Positions 31,690-43,647 of a stretch of DNA of 64,000 nt are shown here, piece by piece. The position numbers and the translations under genes were made by a program. Source of the DNA: Dastarcus helophoroides (taxonomy: Eukaryota; Arthropoda; Insecta; Coleoptera; Bothrideridae); the NCBI GenBank assembly GCA_028583605.1, contig CM053332.1, positions 14,186,442 to 14,250,441 on the forward strand, written 5' to 3'. The notes beneath the pieces were generated by a model, which saw only the letters and a program-made list of their open reading frames with translations, did no database searches and was not told the DNA's origin. Each line of letters opens with the position of its first letter. The stretch's first letter is position 1.

Positions 31690-32800
31690 TCAATATATGA
31701 AAAGTGTAGAAAATGCATTTAGCTTTGTGTCAAATGACAAGATTTTTTAGATTCACCCTTTCCTTATTCTCCAACGCAGTATTTTGGCTTCTGGTTTTAT
31801 TTTCTTGGCCCCCGGAGGTGATACCGAATTTCCAAGACTCACTTCTTCAACATAAAATTGAGAAACATTGAGAGATTAATAGACTAATTTAATTTAATGT
31901 CTTTTATTTGGGGAAAATACTCCCTATTTATTTCTTTACGTTAACATATATACAACAAAAGTCAAAATTTGAAATAAGTAAGAATACTTAAGAAAGCTAA
32001 AATTTTAACATAATAAATCTAATTTTTAAAATGAAGTCAAAATTTATAATAATAGTTGAAATCGATTAAAAAAAAGTCGAAATTTTTAATATTGAATTCT
32101 TCAAAAAAATCGGAATTTTCATTCATTTTAAAATAAGCTGAAATTTTCAAAAAAAGTTGAAGTATTCAAATCTGGTCGACCTTTTCAAGAGTAGGACTTT
32201 CAAGCAAGTAAAATTTTTAATAAAATTTAAATTTTGAAAGTCAAGCCAAAATATCAAGAAAAAGTTACAATTTGTGGACTCAAAAAGGGGCCAGATTTTC
32301 AAAAAAAATTCAACAAAAGCGATATTTAAAAAATAAAAGGGTAAACATTTTCAGAAGTCCTTTTCAAAAGATCAAAAATTAAGAATTAAATTTTGAAAAA
32401 GTGAGTTTTGAAAGAAAACATTTTTTTTGTGATTTCTTTTCATACCCGAAGACAATTATGAAGCATAAACTTCCTCTTTTAAATTTTTTATGGACAAAAG
32501 TGAAATTGTATATTTTTCTGATAATAAAATTATTTGCTTCTGCACTCAGCTTTATGGGAAATCTGAACAGAGTAACCTCGGCACACGCGCAAGTTGAAAA
32601 TAGAAAACCTTTACTCCTTGGTACCCAATGCAATAGAATTAAGGAACCTGGGTCACATAACTGGCTTCAGGCTGGGAATTTCTTTTATAGAGCTTCAGTC
32701 ATATTCCTCAGCTTGCAAAGAAAGTGAGTTATTTGAACTGCACTTGGATAACTTTCAGAGAAAATCCCGCAATTTTGCGGCACTCCAGTTTTAAAACATT
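31690..32800. other. Convergent intergenic region: array block and an unexplained island
   Basis: About 31960-32400 is A-rich array. 32400-32790 is a more balanced island in which two + frames are open together (32401-32727 and 32594-32794), with a gtgag donor-like site after caaagaaa at 32724. I recognise no protein in either frame. Confidence 0.45.
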
Positions 32801-34727
32801 CAACTAAGGGTTAAGACTATCATTTATTAGATGTTTCATAAAACACTTATTTACTTATAATATTTTATTAACTCAAATCCGAAAACATATATATAATACA
32901 ACGATTCCTCATGTACAAAATCTAATATAGAAACTATTTAAGATTCTAAACATCAAATTAACTACTTAAAGATATAACATAAAAATTAAACAACACATAA
33001 AATATATTCATTGTTAAGAAATCAAAAGCACAAACAGGACTCGACCTATTTACATTCTTACTGATAAATTAAAATAATGATTCAAAGTGAAATGTTACAA
33101 CAAAAACTAAAAGTCCTGTTAAAAGCCAAGATTATCTCAAATATACAACATAGTAACTAGTAGACACTCTATATAAATATGAAGTTGAAAGATACAATAT
33201 TTACAGTAACAAAGGTACAGACCCAGAGATAGGTCATGTGATTTGCCACTAAAAAGTGCAATTTTAAATGGTTTATTTTAGGAACCAAAACCCAAGTCTT
33301 AATTTGTAATTTTGAACTAACTTAATTTCAAAATTTGTTGTTAATTGTACTTGCAAAAAATCTTGAATTGTATACATCATTTATTGTAACATCTTTTGGA
33401 TTAGATCAAAATATTTAATCATACAGCAAGTGGTGTTTAAATCAATAAGTAAAACAGCAAAGCTTGATCTTGGTACTAAAATTTTGAGAACTACAAATAA
33501 AAACAGTAAATTACAAAACAATTGGAAATTAACTTTGTCAACTATTAAAAAGTTTATATTTTTAACACGCGGCAGTCATATAAAACACAAAATTTGTAGC
33601 TTTGTCACAAAATGACATGAATTTCGAATATAAAAGATTTATCAATGTCCTAGTAAATTGTAAACAAAGTACACTTTCCGTTACACAAGTTTTAATTTGT
33701 TTTTTTTAATTTCTTAAAGAATGTTAAAAAACTAAGAAGTTAAAATTGTTCACCAGTTAATTGGTATAGCGCATAACATAAAAAAGTATGTCAAATGTGA
33801 ACAAAGATAACTAGATATGTGCCAGATCATCCATTTGAAAATGCAAAATATAGCTAACTCCAGCCAGTCAGTTATATTTGTCTTTTTTAAAGCTGTTTTT
33901 GTGAATTAACGAAGCAGCTAAACTTCCAAAAATCTGAATATCAACCAGTTTTTCTAAATTAAGAAAATGATCATCTTTAGATTAATAAAGTTGTCTTTAG
34001 AAATTAAATACATCAAAACATTATAAACGAATTGGCATATATTTCCTTTGTACAAAAAAAAAAAATGTTTGCAGCTAATTTAGAAATACCTTATATTGGT
34101 GGTCAATGTTTTATATTGGTAAAACTGCTAGCATTGTAATAACCATTCTACTCATGCCCACATACAGTATATACTAAAAGACGAATTAATTGAAAAACTA
34201 TTTTACAAAAATATCAACATTTTAAACTACCAAAATAATCAAGAAAAATTATTTTTTGCACTAGAGGAAGGCTAATTATGCAAGAATTTCTGCATGCAAT
34301 TCTTGCGAATTGCTAAATTGTAATTAAATCGACAAAACAAATTTTTATGTCATTTTTAGAAGCAAATCACCTTTAGCAGCTACACATTATTTGCATTACT
34401 TGGTTTACATTAAAAATTAATAGCAAGAGCAATGAATCTTAACGAAAAATGAATAATCACAACTTATATATGATCACTTTTTTTGGAAAACATAGTGCAG
34501 TTATATAAACTAGTGAATTAACTAATGTAGTGATATTAAAATATGGGATTTCAGTCAATAACTTACCTATTAAAGATTAACGCTAATGTACGAATAAGTA
34601 TTTAGAAATTGTTTCGAACAGAATAAAACCTAATCATAGTCAGATTAAACTGCACTACTAATATTCACAAAGGCTTGATTCACGATCAAGTGACTAAAAT
34701 CAAAGTCTCAATGCTGTCAAGAAAGGT
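32801..34727 (-). other. Akap1: Akap1 3' UTR (inferred, about 1.9 kb)
   Basis: Unique, repeat-free AT-rich sequence directly after the Akap1 stop, in contrast to the arrays on either side. On the - strand AATAAA signals occur at 32869-32864 and 32828-32823, giving a plausible end near 32800. Long 3' UTRs are usual for AKAP1. Confidence 0.5.
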
Positions 34728-34829
34728 TTACGCTACAACCCCGCCAACGGCTCCTTCTGTTTCTTCATCATACGTTACCCATTCGGCAAATCCTCTATTT
34801 ACAAGTTCCTGATTTAAAAACACTATTTG
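34728..34829 (-). CDS. Akap1: Akap1 last coding exon
   Basis: Acceptor tttatag, then QIVFLNQELVNRGFAEWV and a stop at 34730-34728. The end of the Tudor-SN-like fold. Confidence 0.92.
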   Translation of the reverse strand, partial: QIVFLNQELVNRGFAEWVTYDEETEGAVGGVVA

Positions 34830-37800
34830 CTATAAAAAAAAAACAAAATTACCAGACTTGCAACAAAATTGAGAAAAGTAACCAACCTGAGGTCCTACAA
34901 CTACATAACAATGAACAAGGGGCATCCCATCATCGGTATATTCCGCTACTTGAGTATAAATAATTGCGCCTTTGGTTAAATCTGCCACCAGCGAATAAGC
35001 CTCTTCGTGCCATTGTAATTCATCTCCTGCAATTAAAAACGAGGAAATAAAAGAGACGAGACTCAAAGTTGTTTTATTTACCTCCTTTTGGTTTAACATT
35101 CGCTAAGAAACATTCTGCTGCTTGGAATGGCAACAGCATAAAATCTCCCCTAATTTGTCTAAGCGATGAATTCTTTACATATGCGTAACCTCCGTAATCT
35201 AGGAATTTGACATAGGATGATTCTGTGTCGGCATCTGTTGATAATATCATCGCTCTATACCAGGAGTCTACCGAAAAGGCGGCACATATTGTGTTTTCTG
35301 AAAATGTATATTGCATTAGTACATGTTTGATAGGCAAGTAACGAGTTTTTTGGGCACCCTATTTATATTTAATGTCGGTGTCTTAGAGAGGTAGCGTGTC
35401 ACACATTTTTAGAAGTAACTGGACATTTTTGTTGTTGTAAAATATAGTCAGTTTTGCAATTTTCGTAATTTTTGCCAATTTTTAAGTTTAATTTCGATTG
35501 TTTTGCGTTAACTTTAAGCTAGAATATATTTAACGCTTTGTAGCGCTATGAAGCCAATACAGGGTTAAATTGTTAATTCTAAATTAAATGCATATGCAAT
35601 GAAGCATTGCTAAAATTTCCTTGCTTGGAATATAATGTATACACTGTAGTGCATAATTTTGTTAAATATCTGGAGGACGTGAGTATATTTTAATAACAAT
35701 ACATGAATATTTAATCATGTTCTGCTTCTGCTATATTAAAATGCCGAAATGGACATCTTACCTGGAATTGGAGTTGGCAACATAGGCGAGTCCACTTCTG
35801 AATAGCAGGCATTCATATAGTTAGTTAGGACGTTAAGATTTGGAAATGTGGGATGTGTTGGTTGTTGTAGGAACAAATGTGACGGTGTAACCATGCAGCT
35901 CATTATGGTATCATTGTTTATGCCTTCTACCAATTTTAGCTGTAATAAGTTAAAACATTTACAATAATACTCCATTTCTGTACCCCAGAAGCAAACGATG
36001 TTAGTCATAAAATTCATTCTTATGAATAAAGTTAAAGTCACGTAACATAATTCAGATCTGGAGGTCACATTTTTCAAAAAAGCCTCAATTTATTGTTGGT
36101 TTAGATATCTTAATGCTGAAAATAGCAAATTAAAGATGTCGTTGTACTAATGGACATAACATCTGTAAGTCATTTTGGGAAATAATATAGATTGCCTCAA
36201 AGGTACAGATTTGATTCATAACATTTATAAGAATCTTTAGCCAAATACATAACTAGTGCGAAAAATACTTACATATAAATGATCAGGAATCAATGATATG
36301 GTGGGCACTTCGGGGTACAATGGAACCTCCTCCAAAGTAACATCAGGGAACTTTTTCAAAGGAAACCTTTCCCTAATCATTTTGAGAGCTTTCTCAATGT
36401 CTTTTTTATTACCCTCGAATGGCGCATAATTTCAGCTTGTTGTTAGAAGGATGTTTTTTGACCAAAATATGCGTGTTAGTCTTATCTTTGACTTGGGAAA
36501 CGAATGCTCCTCTTTTACCTATTAGTTTACCAACGAGATTTTGGGCAATGACAAAGTGGAAGACTGTGCGTTGATCTACATCACCTATGATGTTTGTTAT
36601 GTCTGCACCAGGTGTGCGTGAAGGCGGAGGAGTGGCGACATCACTGGCTCCCTTACCACTGTCATTCGAGCCCTACAATACAAATTTTTTAAAAATTCTA
36701 CATCTTTCAATAACTAAATATATTTTACATGCAATACGTTTCAAAAGAAGTAAAGCTAAAACTTTGAAATTACATACGGGTCATTCTTAAAGTAGAAAGT
36801 AAAGTTCTTTGGAAAATAATGTATAATTATAATAATTCTTATTTATGATCACTAAGATTTAACAATTAATTATTATGGACCATTAACAGGTGAAAGTCAT
36901 TTTTCCATTTTTGTTTTTAAAACTGGTTGTACCACCAGTGGTACACGAATTCTTATAAATAGTTTGTGCGCCACTGATATTTCCAGTTAGTTGTGAATTA
37001 GGATAATCAATTTTATCCAAGTTAAGGTCCATATTACTTAACTTCATACCAATCCATAATGATGTGGATTGTAAAAGATATTTGGTCAATATGGAGGGCT
37101 TTCAATGAACATTTTTTCAAAAATTGAAAAATTTGCAAAAATGTAGAAATTTGAAATAAGCTGGCATTTTCAAATGGAAAATCAAAATTTTCAAAATGAT
37201 CGAAAATTTTAAAAATCTAGATTTACAAAATAATTCAAAATATCAAGAGACTAAATTTTGAAAAAAGCAGAGATTTTTAGTCAAAATAGAAAAAAAAATG
37301 TTTAAAGTTGAAGCCTTCAAAAACAGCAAAATTTTTCTAAAGAAACCGTTTACGAAAAAGGTCAAAATTTGATCATAAAATATTTTAAAACTTGGCATTT
37401 TGATGGGGAATCAAAATTCATAAAATAATAATTCAAAATTTTGAGAAAAAACAGCAATTCTGAAGACTGGGAGTAAATGTTGAATAATGTTAAAAATCCG
37501 AAATTTTCAAAAACTCGAAATTTTCAAAGTCAATATTTACAGAAAAATTGGAGAATTTTCCAAATTTGAAATTTTGCAGAATAGTCAAAATTTCCATAAA
37601 ACATAAAGTAACATTTTCAAAAAGGCCAAAATTAAATAAATCGAAATTGTCGAAATTTTTAAAAACTCGAAATATTGGAAAAATAATGTCGAAATTTTGG
37701 TAATTTTTTTCAAGGAAAAAAGTTAACATTTTGATAAAAATTAAAATTTTAAAAAAGTATAAATTACAAAAAAAGTCGTAGCTTTAAAAATTTCTAAAAA

Positions 37801-40800
37801 AAATAGTAAAAGAAAAATTTGTGAAATATTTAAACATTCTAGATTTTCGAAAAAAAAATCGAAATAATAAGAAAAGATTTAAAGCTTTAGTTTTGAAAAC
37901 AAAAATTATTAAAAAATGTGAAAATTTTCAATTTCGATAAAAAGAATTAATGTTATCAAAAATCGAAATTTTGAAAGAAGTCGAAACTCCGAAAAAATGG
38001 CGAAAACTTTGAAAAAAGTCGAAATCTTACAGACGCCCGAATTTTGAAAAGAATTCGATATTCTGAAGTTTGTCTACATTTTCAAATAAAATCGAAATTT
38101 TGAAAAAATCAAATTTCAAGACATCAAAAAAGGTAGAATTTTTTATAAAAACCCGAAACTTTTGAAAAGTTTTAATTTTGAAAAAAATAGAGATTGAGAA
38201 AAATCTAAATTAAAAAGTCGAAATTCTAAAATAAAATTGATCAAAAAAAATGCCAAACCTTCAAAGTCAAAAAATTCGACCAAAAAAAAGTCGAAAATCT
38301 GAAATGAATGAATGATTTTGAAGGGAAGTTTAAATCTTGGAATAAAATCGAAATTTTGAAACAACTAAATTTTTCAAACAATTCGAAATATTATCAAAAA
38401 AAGTTAAAAATTTCAAAACCAACAATTGAAAAAGTCGAAATTTCAGAAGTTAAATTTTCATATGAAATGACGAAATATTTTAAAATCTTGTACTTCTGGA
38501 TTGTTAAAATTTTGAAACAGTCAACATTTTGAGAAAAATCGAGAAAAAAAAGTCCAAATTTCAGCATAAAAAGGAATGTTTGAAAAAATTTAAACATTCA
38601 AAAAACCCCTAAAAAGGTAAAAACTTTCAGCAAAAGTCAAAAGTTCCATTTTTGAAAAGAATTCGATATTTCAAAAGGAAGTCTAAACTCAACATTTTCA
38701 AATAAAATCGTAATTTTGGAAAAATTCTAATTTCAAATCGACATAATAAAATTGAAATTTTCAATAATTTTTTGAAAAAGTTGTAACTGTTTAAGTCAAA
38801 CACTCTTATAGAAAGTCACAATTTTTAAAAAAGATCGAAATTATGACAAAAGTACAACATTTTTGAAAACTGCCGAATTTTTAAAACCGACATTTACAAA
38901 AAAATTGAATTTTTGGTAGTCAAAATTTTGAAAAATTGAACTTTTTTAAAAATGAAAATCGAAATTTTAAAGAACCACCGAAATTTTGAAAAATATCCAA
39001 CCATTCAAAAACTATAGACATTTTCAAATAAGTCACAATTTTCAATAAAAGTAGCAGTAAAGTAAAAAATTTCAGAAAAAGTAAAAACTTTGAAAGCCAA
39101 CATGTTCAAAAGGTCGAATGTAAAAGAAACTGAATTTTTCGAAGGATTTAAATTCTGGAAAAAAGTCGAGATTTTTCCGATAAGTGGAAATTTGCAAAAT
39201 AAAATCGTAATTTAGAAATCGCCGAAATAAGCTAAAAGTCAAAAATTTCAATAAAAAAGCAAATTTGAAAAAGTAGATATTTTGGAAGAAGTGAAAATTT
39301 TGGAAACAGCCGAAATTTTGGAAACAATCTCAAATTTGAAGCAAACTAAACTTTGAAATAAAATCGAAATTTTAAAACCACAACATTTTTCAAAAAGTTT
39401 GATATATTATTACAAAAAAAGTTGAAATTTTCAAAAAATCAACATTTGAAAAAGGCAAATTTTCACAAAAGACCGACAATTTTTAAAAGTTTAAATTTTT
39501 GGAGAAAGGCCAACATTTTTAGGAATCATAGAAATATAAAAAAAATCGAATTGTTGAGAAATTCAAGGTTTTGAAAAATGTCGAACTTTTGGATAGCCAA
39601 ACAGTATTTAAACAAAACCAAAATTTAAAAGAAAAATTCGAAATTTTGGCACAAAACGACATTTGGAACAAAATTCAGGTATTCAAAAACTTCAGCATTA
39701 TTAAGAAAAAGTCAAAACTTCTGGAAAAACTCGAAAGTCTAAAAGTCCGAATTTTGAAAATAGCTGTCATTTGGAAAAGTCGAAATTTTTAAAATCAAAT
39801 TTTCATAAAAGCCAACATTTTTGAAAAAATCGCAGTTTTGAAAAAATTTGACTGTTAAAATCAAACTTACTGATATTTTCAAAAAAAAGTGGAAATTTCC
39901 ATAAAAAAGCAAATTTGAAAAAATCGACTTTTTGGAAACAATCGAAAATTTGAAGCAAACTAATTTTGAAAAATAAAATCGAATTTTAAAACCACATCAT
40001 TTTTCAAAAAATTCGTTATACTATTTTTAAAAAAAGTTGAAAATTTCAAAAAACCAACATTTGAAACAGCAGTCAAATTTTCACAAAAGGCCGACAATTT
40101 TTAAAATTTTAAATTTCTGGAGAAAGACCAAAATTTTTAGGAGTCTAAAAATATAAAAAAAATCGAATTGTTGAGAAATTCAAGGTTTTGAAAAATGTCG
40201 AACTTTTGGATAGCCAAACTTTTTGCAAAGCCAGTATGTAAAAAAAAACCGAAATTTAAAAGAAAAATTCAAAATTTTGTCATAAAAACGACATTTGGAA
40301 AAAAATTCAGGTATTCAAAAACTTCGGCATTATTAAGAAAAAGTCAAAACTTTGGGAAAAATTCGAAAGTCTAAAAAGTGAGAATTTTGAAAAGAATTCG
40401 ATATTTTGAAGGAAAGTCTAAATATTCAAATAAAATAGTAATTTTGAAAATAGCTGTCATTTGGAAAAGTCGAAATTTTCAAAATCAAATTTTCATGAAA
40501 GACAAAATTTTTAAAAAAATTGCAGTTTTCAAAAAATTTGACTGTTAAAATCAAGCTTACTGATATTTTCAAAAAAAAAGTGGAAATTTTAAAAAAAGGT
40601 CCAAATTGTTAATAAAAAATCGAAATTTTAAACAGACCAATTTAGAAAATGGAAATTTCAAAAAAATCGATTTATTAAATAGTCCAGAATGTTTAAAAAG
40701 GCCGAACATTTTTAAAAGTGAATAATAAGAGAAAAAATCCAACCATTCAGATATTTTCAAAAAAACTCAAAATTTGTAGAAGTCGAAATTTTGAAAAAAA

Positions 40801-43603
40801 AGTCAAAATGTTCCAAAAATGTGAATTTAGAAGAAGCTAAAATTTTTGAAATGTCTAAATTTTGGAAAAAAAACGTCGAAATTTTTAGATAAGTGGAACG
40901 TTTCAAAAAAAGTCGAAATTTTGAAATTACCGAAATTAAGAAAAAAGTGAAAATTTTTAATAAAAGTGAAAATTTGGAGACAAAATCAAAAGTCTAAAAA
41001 AGTAAGAATTTTGAAAAGAATTCGATACTTCGAAGGGAAGTCCAAATACTGAAATAAAATCGTAATTTTGAAATTGCAAAATTTTGAAAAAAGTCTTAAA
41101 CCAAAATTGCCGTTTATTTAAATAAAAAGTGGACATTTTGACAAAAGGTCGAAATTGTCAACAACAAAAATCGATTTTTTAAATAGAAGTAAATAGAAAA
41201 AAGTCAAACACTTTTAGAAGTGGTAATTTTGAGAAAAATTCAAATTTTAAAATGAAACTAAAATTCTTTACACATATTATGCGAATGTCCGGCTCTGGCA
41301 AGGGGCAAAAATTGTAGCTTTGGGAATGCTCTGACTAAACCAAAGACAATAAAGGAGGTTCTGAAATTTTTCAAAAGAACGGGCCTATTATGAGATAATG
41401 GTGGGGGGCACAATAAGCGATAGCTTCAGTGCTGCAGGGATGACCGACTCCATAGTAATAATAAATAAACAAAAATTCTGAAGAAAAAACCACCATTTAA
41501 AAACTAGACATTTTCAAAAAACTTAAAAAACATCCAAATTTTTGAAATGAAATCTTTAAAAAATTCAGTCAATCAACCAAGACATCGTTAAAAATTCAAA
41601 ACTTTAAAGTTGGAATTTTCGAAAAGTCGTAATTTTGAAATGGCTGAAATTAGGAAGTCAAAAATTTCAAAAAAGTAAAAATTTTGAGAAAAAGTTGACA
41701 GTCTAAAAAAGTTGGAATTTTGAAAAGAATTCAATATTTTGAAGGAAGATCCAAATTTTGAGACAAAATCGTGTTTTTGAAAAAGAAAAAAACTGTTAAA
41801 ATTAAAATTGCTGATATTTTCAAAAAAAAAAAATAAAAATTTTGACAAAAGCTCGAAACTGTCAATAAAACTGAAATTTTAAAAACGCCAAAATTTTCAA
41901 AATCGAAATTTCTAAAAAATCCAATGTTTGAAAAAGGTTACAAGGTTGAAAGGTTAAAAAGTGAAAATTTAGAGAAAAGGCCAGATTTTGGAACGACATT
42001 AACATTTTGGGAAAATGCAACCATTTAAAATAGTACATTTAAAATAAAACTTTCCAGAAAAATTTAATATTAAAAAAAAATCAAAATGTTCAAAATGTTC
42101 AAAATGTTAAATTTAAAAGAACCAGAAATTTTGAAATAGTCTAAATTTTGCAAAAAATTGACATTTTCAGATAGTGAAAATTTTCAAAATAAAGTCGTAA
42201 TGTACAAACTTCAAAAAAATCGAAACTTTGGAAGAACTGGAAATTTTGGTAACATTCTAAATTTTGAAAACGGTCGAAATTGTGGAAACAACTGACATTT
42301 TTTGAAACGAAAACCCAAAACGAAAAAAAATAAAATAATAAGGAATCGAGTAAGCCGGTAATGAGCAAAATATTTTTATTTTTAGATCGTAAGGCGACTG
42401 TAAAACGAGACTAGATAAAGTATAAGGAAATTGTGTTTATGAAAGGATATTGAAATGGCTTTTCATGTATGTCAGATAAGTAAGAATCTTAGTAAACGTT
42501 TGGAAAACATAAAAAGACAATTCCAACCGACCAAAATTGCACAGGAACTGCGCTGCATTGTATAAAAAATAATCACTTCACTATCTCAACAATGTTAATA
42601 ATGTAGTGATTAATTTTGCTTTTAATGGATATTGTAAATTTCCATCAAAATCTTATCAATTTGTATTTAGGCATGGACTATTTCTACACAATTTCGCAAA
42701 TTTTGCACTCACTTCTTCAATGATTTGATAAAAAAAGCGTTTCCAGGGTAGTTTTTGAAAATTTAAAAACTTACCTCACTATGGTTGTCTGAAATGCTGC
42801 TTAAAGATGGACTAGCTAACATAGTATCCACAGGACTATGGTTGGCGGAATCCCTTTCACTACTCTGCCGTTGCAATTCCTCTCTGTCGCTGCTCGAATT
42901 GTGGGCCCTCTGTTTCTTAGCTGGAGTTCTCGGTGTTTCCTTTCTAGCTGTCTCTTTGGCGACACTTTCAATTTTGAATGAAGACAACTTCTTCTCCACC
43001 TCCGAAATGTCTTTTTTATCAAACGAAGCATCATTGATGGTCGTCGTAGGCGAAATTTTGTTTTCCTTGTTTTTGGAAGTCTTAGGTGTTGGCCGCGCCA
43101 TTGATAATATATCAGCTTCAGCTTCTTTTTCCGGGGACGGTGTCTTGGTTTTAATTGGGGAAATTTTAGCTGGAGAATTACACGCAGTACTCCTTGAGCT
43201 GTTTAAGTTGCTTCCAGTTTTCATAGATTTGATTTTTTCAATTTCCAAATCCAAGTCTTCGTCTGAAATCACTATTGGATTTGATTTCACTGATCTTAGT
43301 TCACGAGGAATCACAATATCAATCGGCGTTGATTCGATTCCGCTCAATGAACGGCTAAAAGATTTCGGGGACGTCTGGGGGGTGCACAAATCTTCTTCTT
43401 GCGTTTCCGGCCCTTTCTTTGGCGTTTGCAACTTGTCTAGATGCGTTTGGATTTTTGATCTCTTCGCGTTGCGTTTGAGGTTTTTTATCACCAGGGTCAC
43501 TTGGAGCTCCAATTCTCTTCTTTTTGTACCACAAATAACTGAGTAGAACGGCAATAGTTGGCAAAGTCCACACTAACAACTGACGAACTTGGGTTGGGGC
43601 CAT
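34728..43603 (-). CDS. Akap1: A-kinase anchor protein 1 (KH and Tudor domains), two frame breaks
   Basis: A scaffold that tethers protein kinase A and mRNAs to the outer mitochondrial membrane. Coding exons run from the ATG at 43603: 43603-42775, 36672-36273, 35939-35762, 35297-35082, 35026-34887 and 34829-34728. The N-terminus is a hydrophobic anchor (LLVWTLPTIAVLLSYLWY) followed by KKKR. A disordered Ser/Thr/Pro-rich stretch follows, then a KH domain with the GKRG loop, a PTISLIPDHLY linker, and a Tudor domain (ENTICAAFSVDSWYRAMI, VKFLDYGGY) ending in GGVVA. An amphipathic DEDLDLEIEKIKSM segment may be the kinase-binding helix. Two apparent one-base insertions break the frame, in 43385-43520 and at 36417. 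Either they are assembly errors or this copy is damaged. All splice sites and phases are otherwise intact. Confidence 0.9.
34887..35026 (-). CDS. Akap1: Akap1 exon: Tudor C-terminal part
   Basis: Encodes DELQWHEEAYSLVADLTKGA to DGMPLVHCYVVVGPQ. Phase 1 acceptor and a gttggt donor, which is weaker than the others. Confidence 0.9.
35082..35297 (-). CDS. Akap1: Akap1 exon: Tudor core
   Basis: 216 nt from ENTICAAFSVDSWYRAM through VKFLDYGGYAYV to FLANVKPKG. The aromatic and YGG residues of the Tudor cage region are present. Confidence 0.93.
35298..35761 (-). other. Akap1 intron
   Basis: 464-bp AT-rich intron with no recognised content. Confidence 0.7.
35762..35939 (-). CDS. Akap1: Akap1 exon: KH-Tudor linker
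   Basis: Encodes LKLVEGINNDTIMSCMVTPS, HLFLQQPTHPTFP and PMLPTPIP. Donor gtaag at 35761. Confidence 0.92.
36273..36672 (-). pseudogene. Akap1: Akap1 exon: KH domain, frame broken by one base at 36417
   Basis: The frame runs GASDVATPPPSRTPGADI, then the KH fold (TVFHFVIAQNLVGKLIGKRG, FVSQVKDKTN, THILVKK) to KLKLCAI. Then ATT CGA GGG TAA closes it. Ignoring the g at 36417 restores sense (EGNKKDIEKALKMIRERFPL) to the exon end at a gtaagt donor. Flanking splice sites are strong. Labelled as broken because the sequence as given cannot be translated through. Confidence 0.88.
37085..42340. repeat. Degenerate array, A-rich on +, with higher-order repeats
   Basis: More than 5 kb of the GTCGAAATTTTGAAAAA-type motif. 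Around 39180-39870 and 39870-40560 a unit of about 0.65 kb is duplicated (gaaattcaaggttttgaaaa at 39550 and 40177; cttactgatattttc at 39866 and 40556). Expansion therefore also works at a larger scale. Confidence 0.82.
41268..41470 (+). mobile_element. 3' tail of a non-LTR retrotransposon
   Basis: In frame from 41268: LHILCECPALARGKN, then TKPKTIKEVLKFFKRTGLL and TGA at 41391-41393. This is the characteristic C-terminal segment after RT or RNase H in I/R1/Jockey-type LINEs. A short 3' UTR ends in taataataaataaa. It is a severely 5'-truncated copy inserted into the array, unrelated to the LINE at 5798. Confidence 0.75.
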
Positions 43604-43647
43604 ATTTTGATCGATCCACGGTTGACCCCTTTAATAACAACGCGATC
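42775..43647 (-). CDS. Akap1: Akap1 first coding exon with frame break
   Basis: Acceptor tttcag, 44 bp of 5' UTR, ATG at 43603. The first frame gives MAPTQVRQLLVWTLPTIAV and the basic stop-transfer. The sensible downstream frame (TSPKSFSRSLSGIESTP, VIPRELRSVKSNPIVISDED, SPSLSSISDNHSE to the donor at 42774) is offset by one base. Both frames are open between 43355 and 43554, so the indel cannot be placed exactly. The T6 run at 43481-43486 and T5 near 43452 are the likeliest places. Confidence 0.88.

Larger units (their letters stand above)
36673..42774 (-). other. Akap1 6.1 kb intron, mostly array
   Basis: About 37085-42340 is the longest continuous array in the window, interrupted only by a LINE tail at 41268. 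The ends (36673-37080 and 42340-42774) are non-array AT-rich intron with no recognised gene. Confidence 0.75.

Noticed and set aside
42785..43546. 253-codon + strand frame opposite Akap1
   Set aside because: Shadow of the Akap1 first exon; no recognisable domain or splice context on the + strand.
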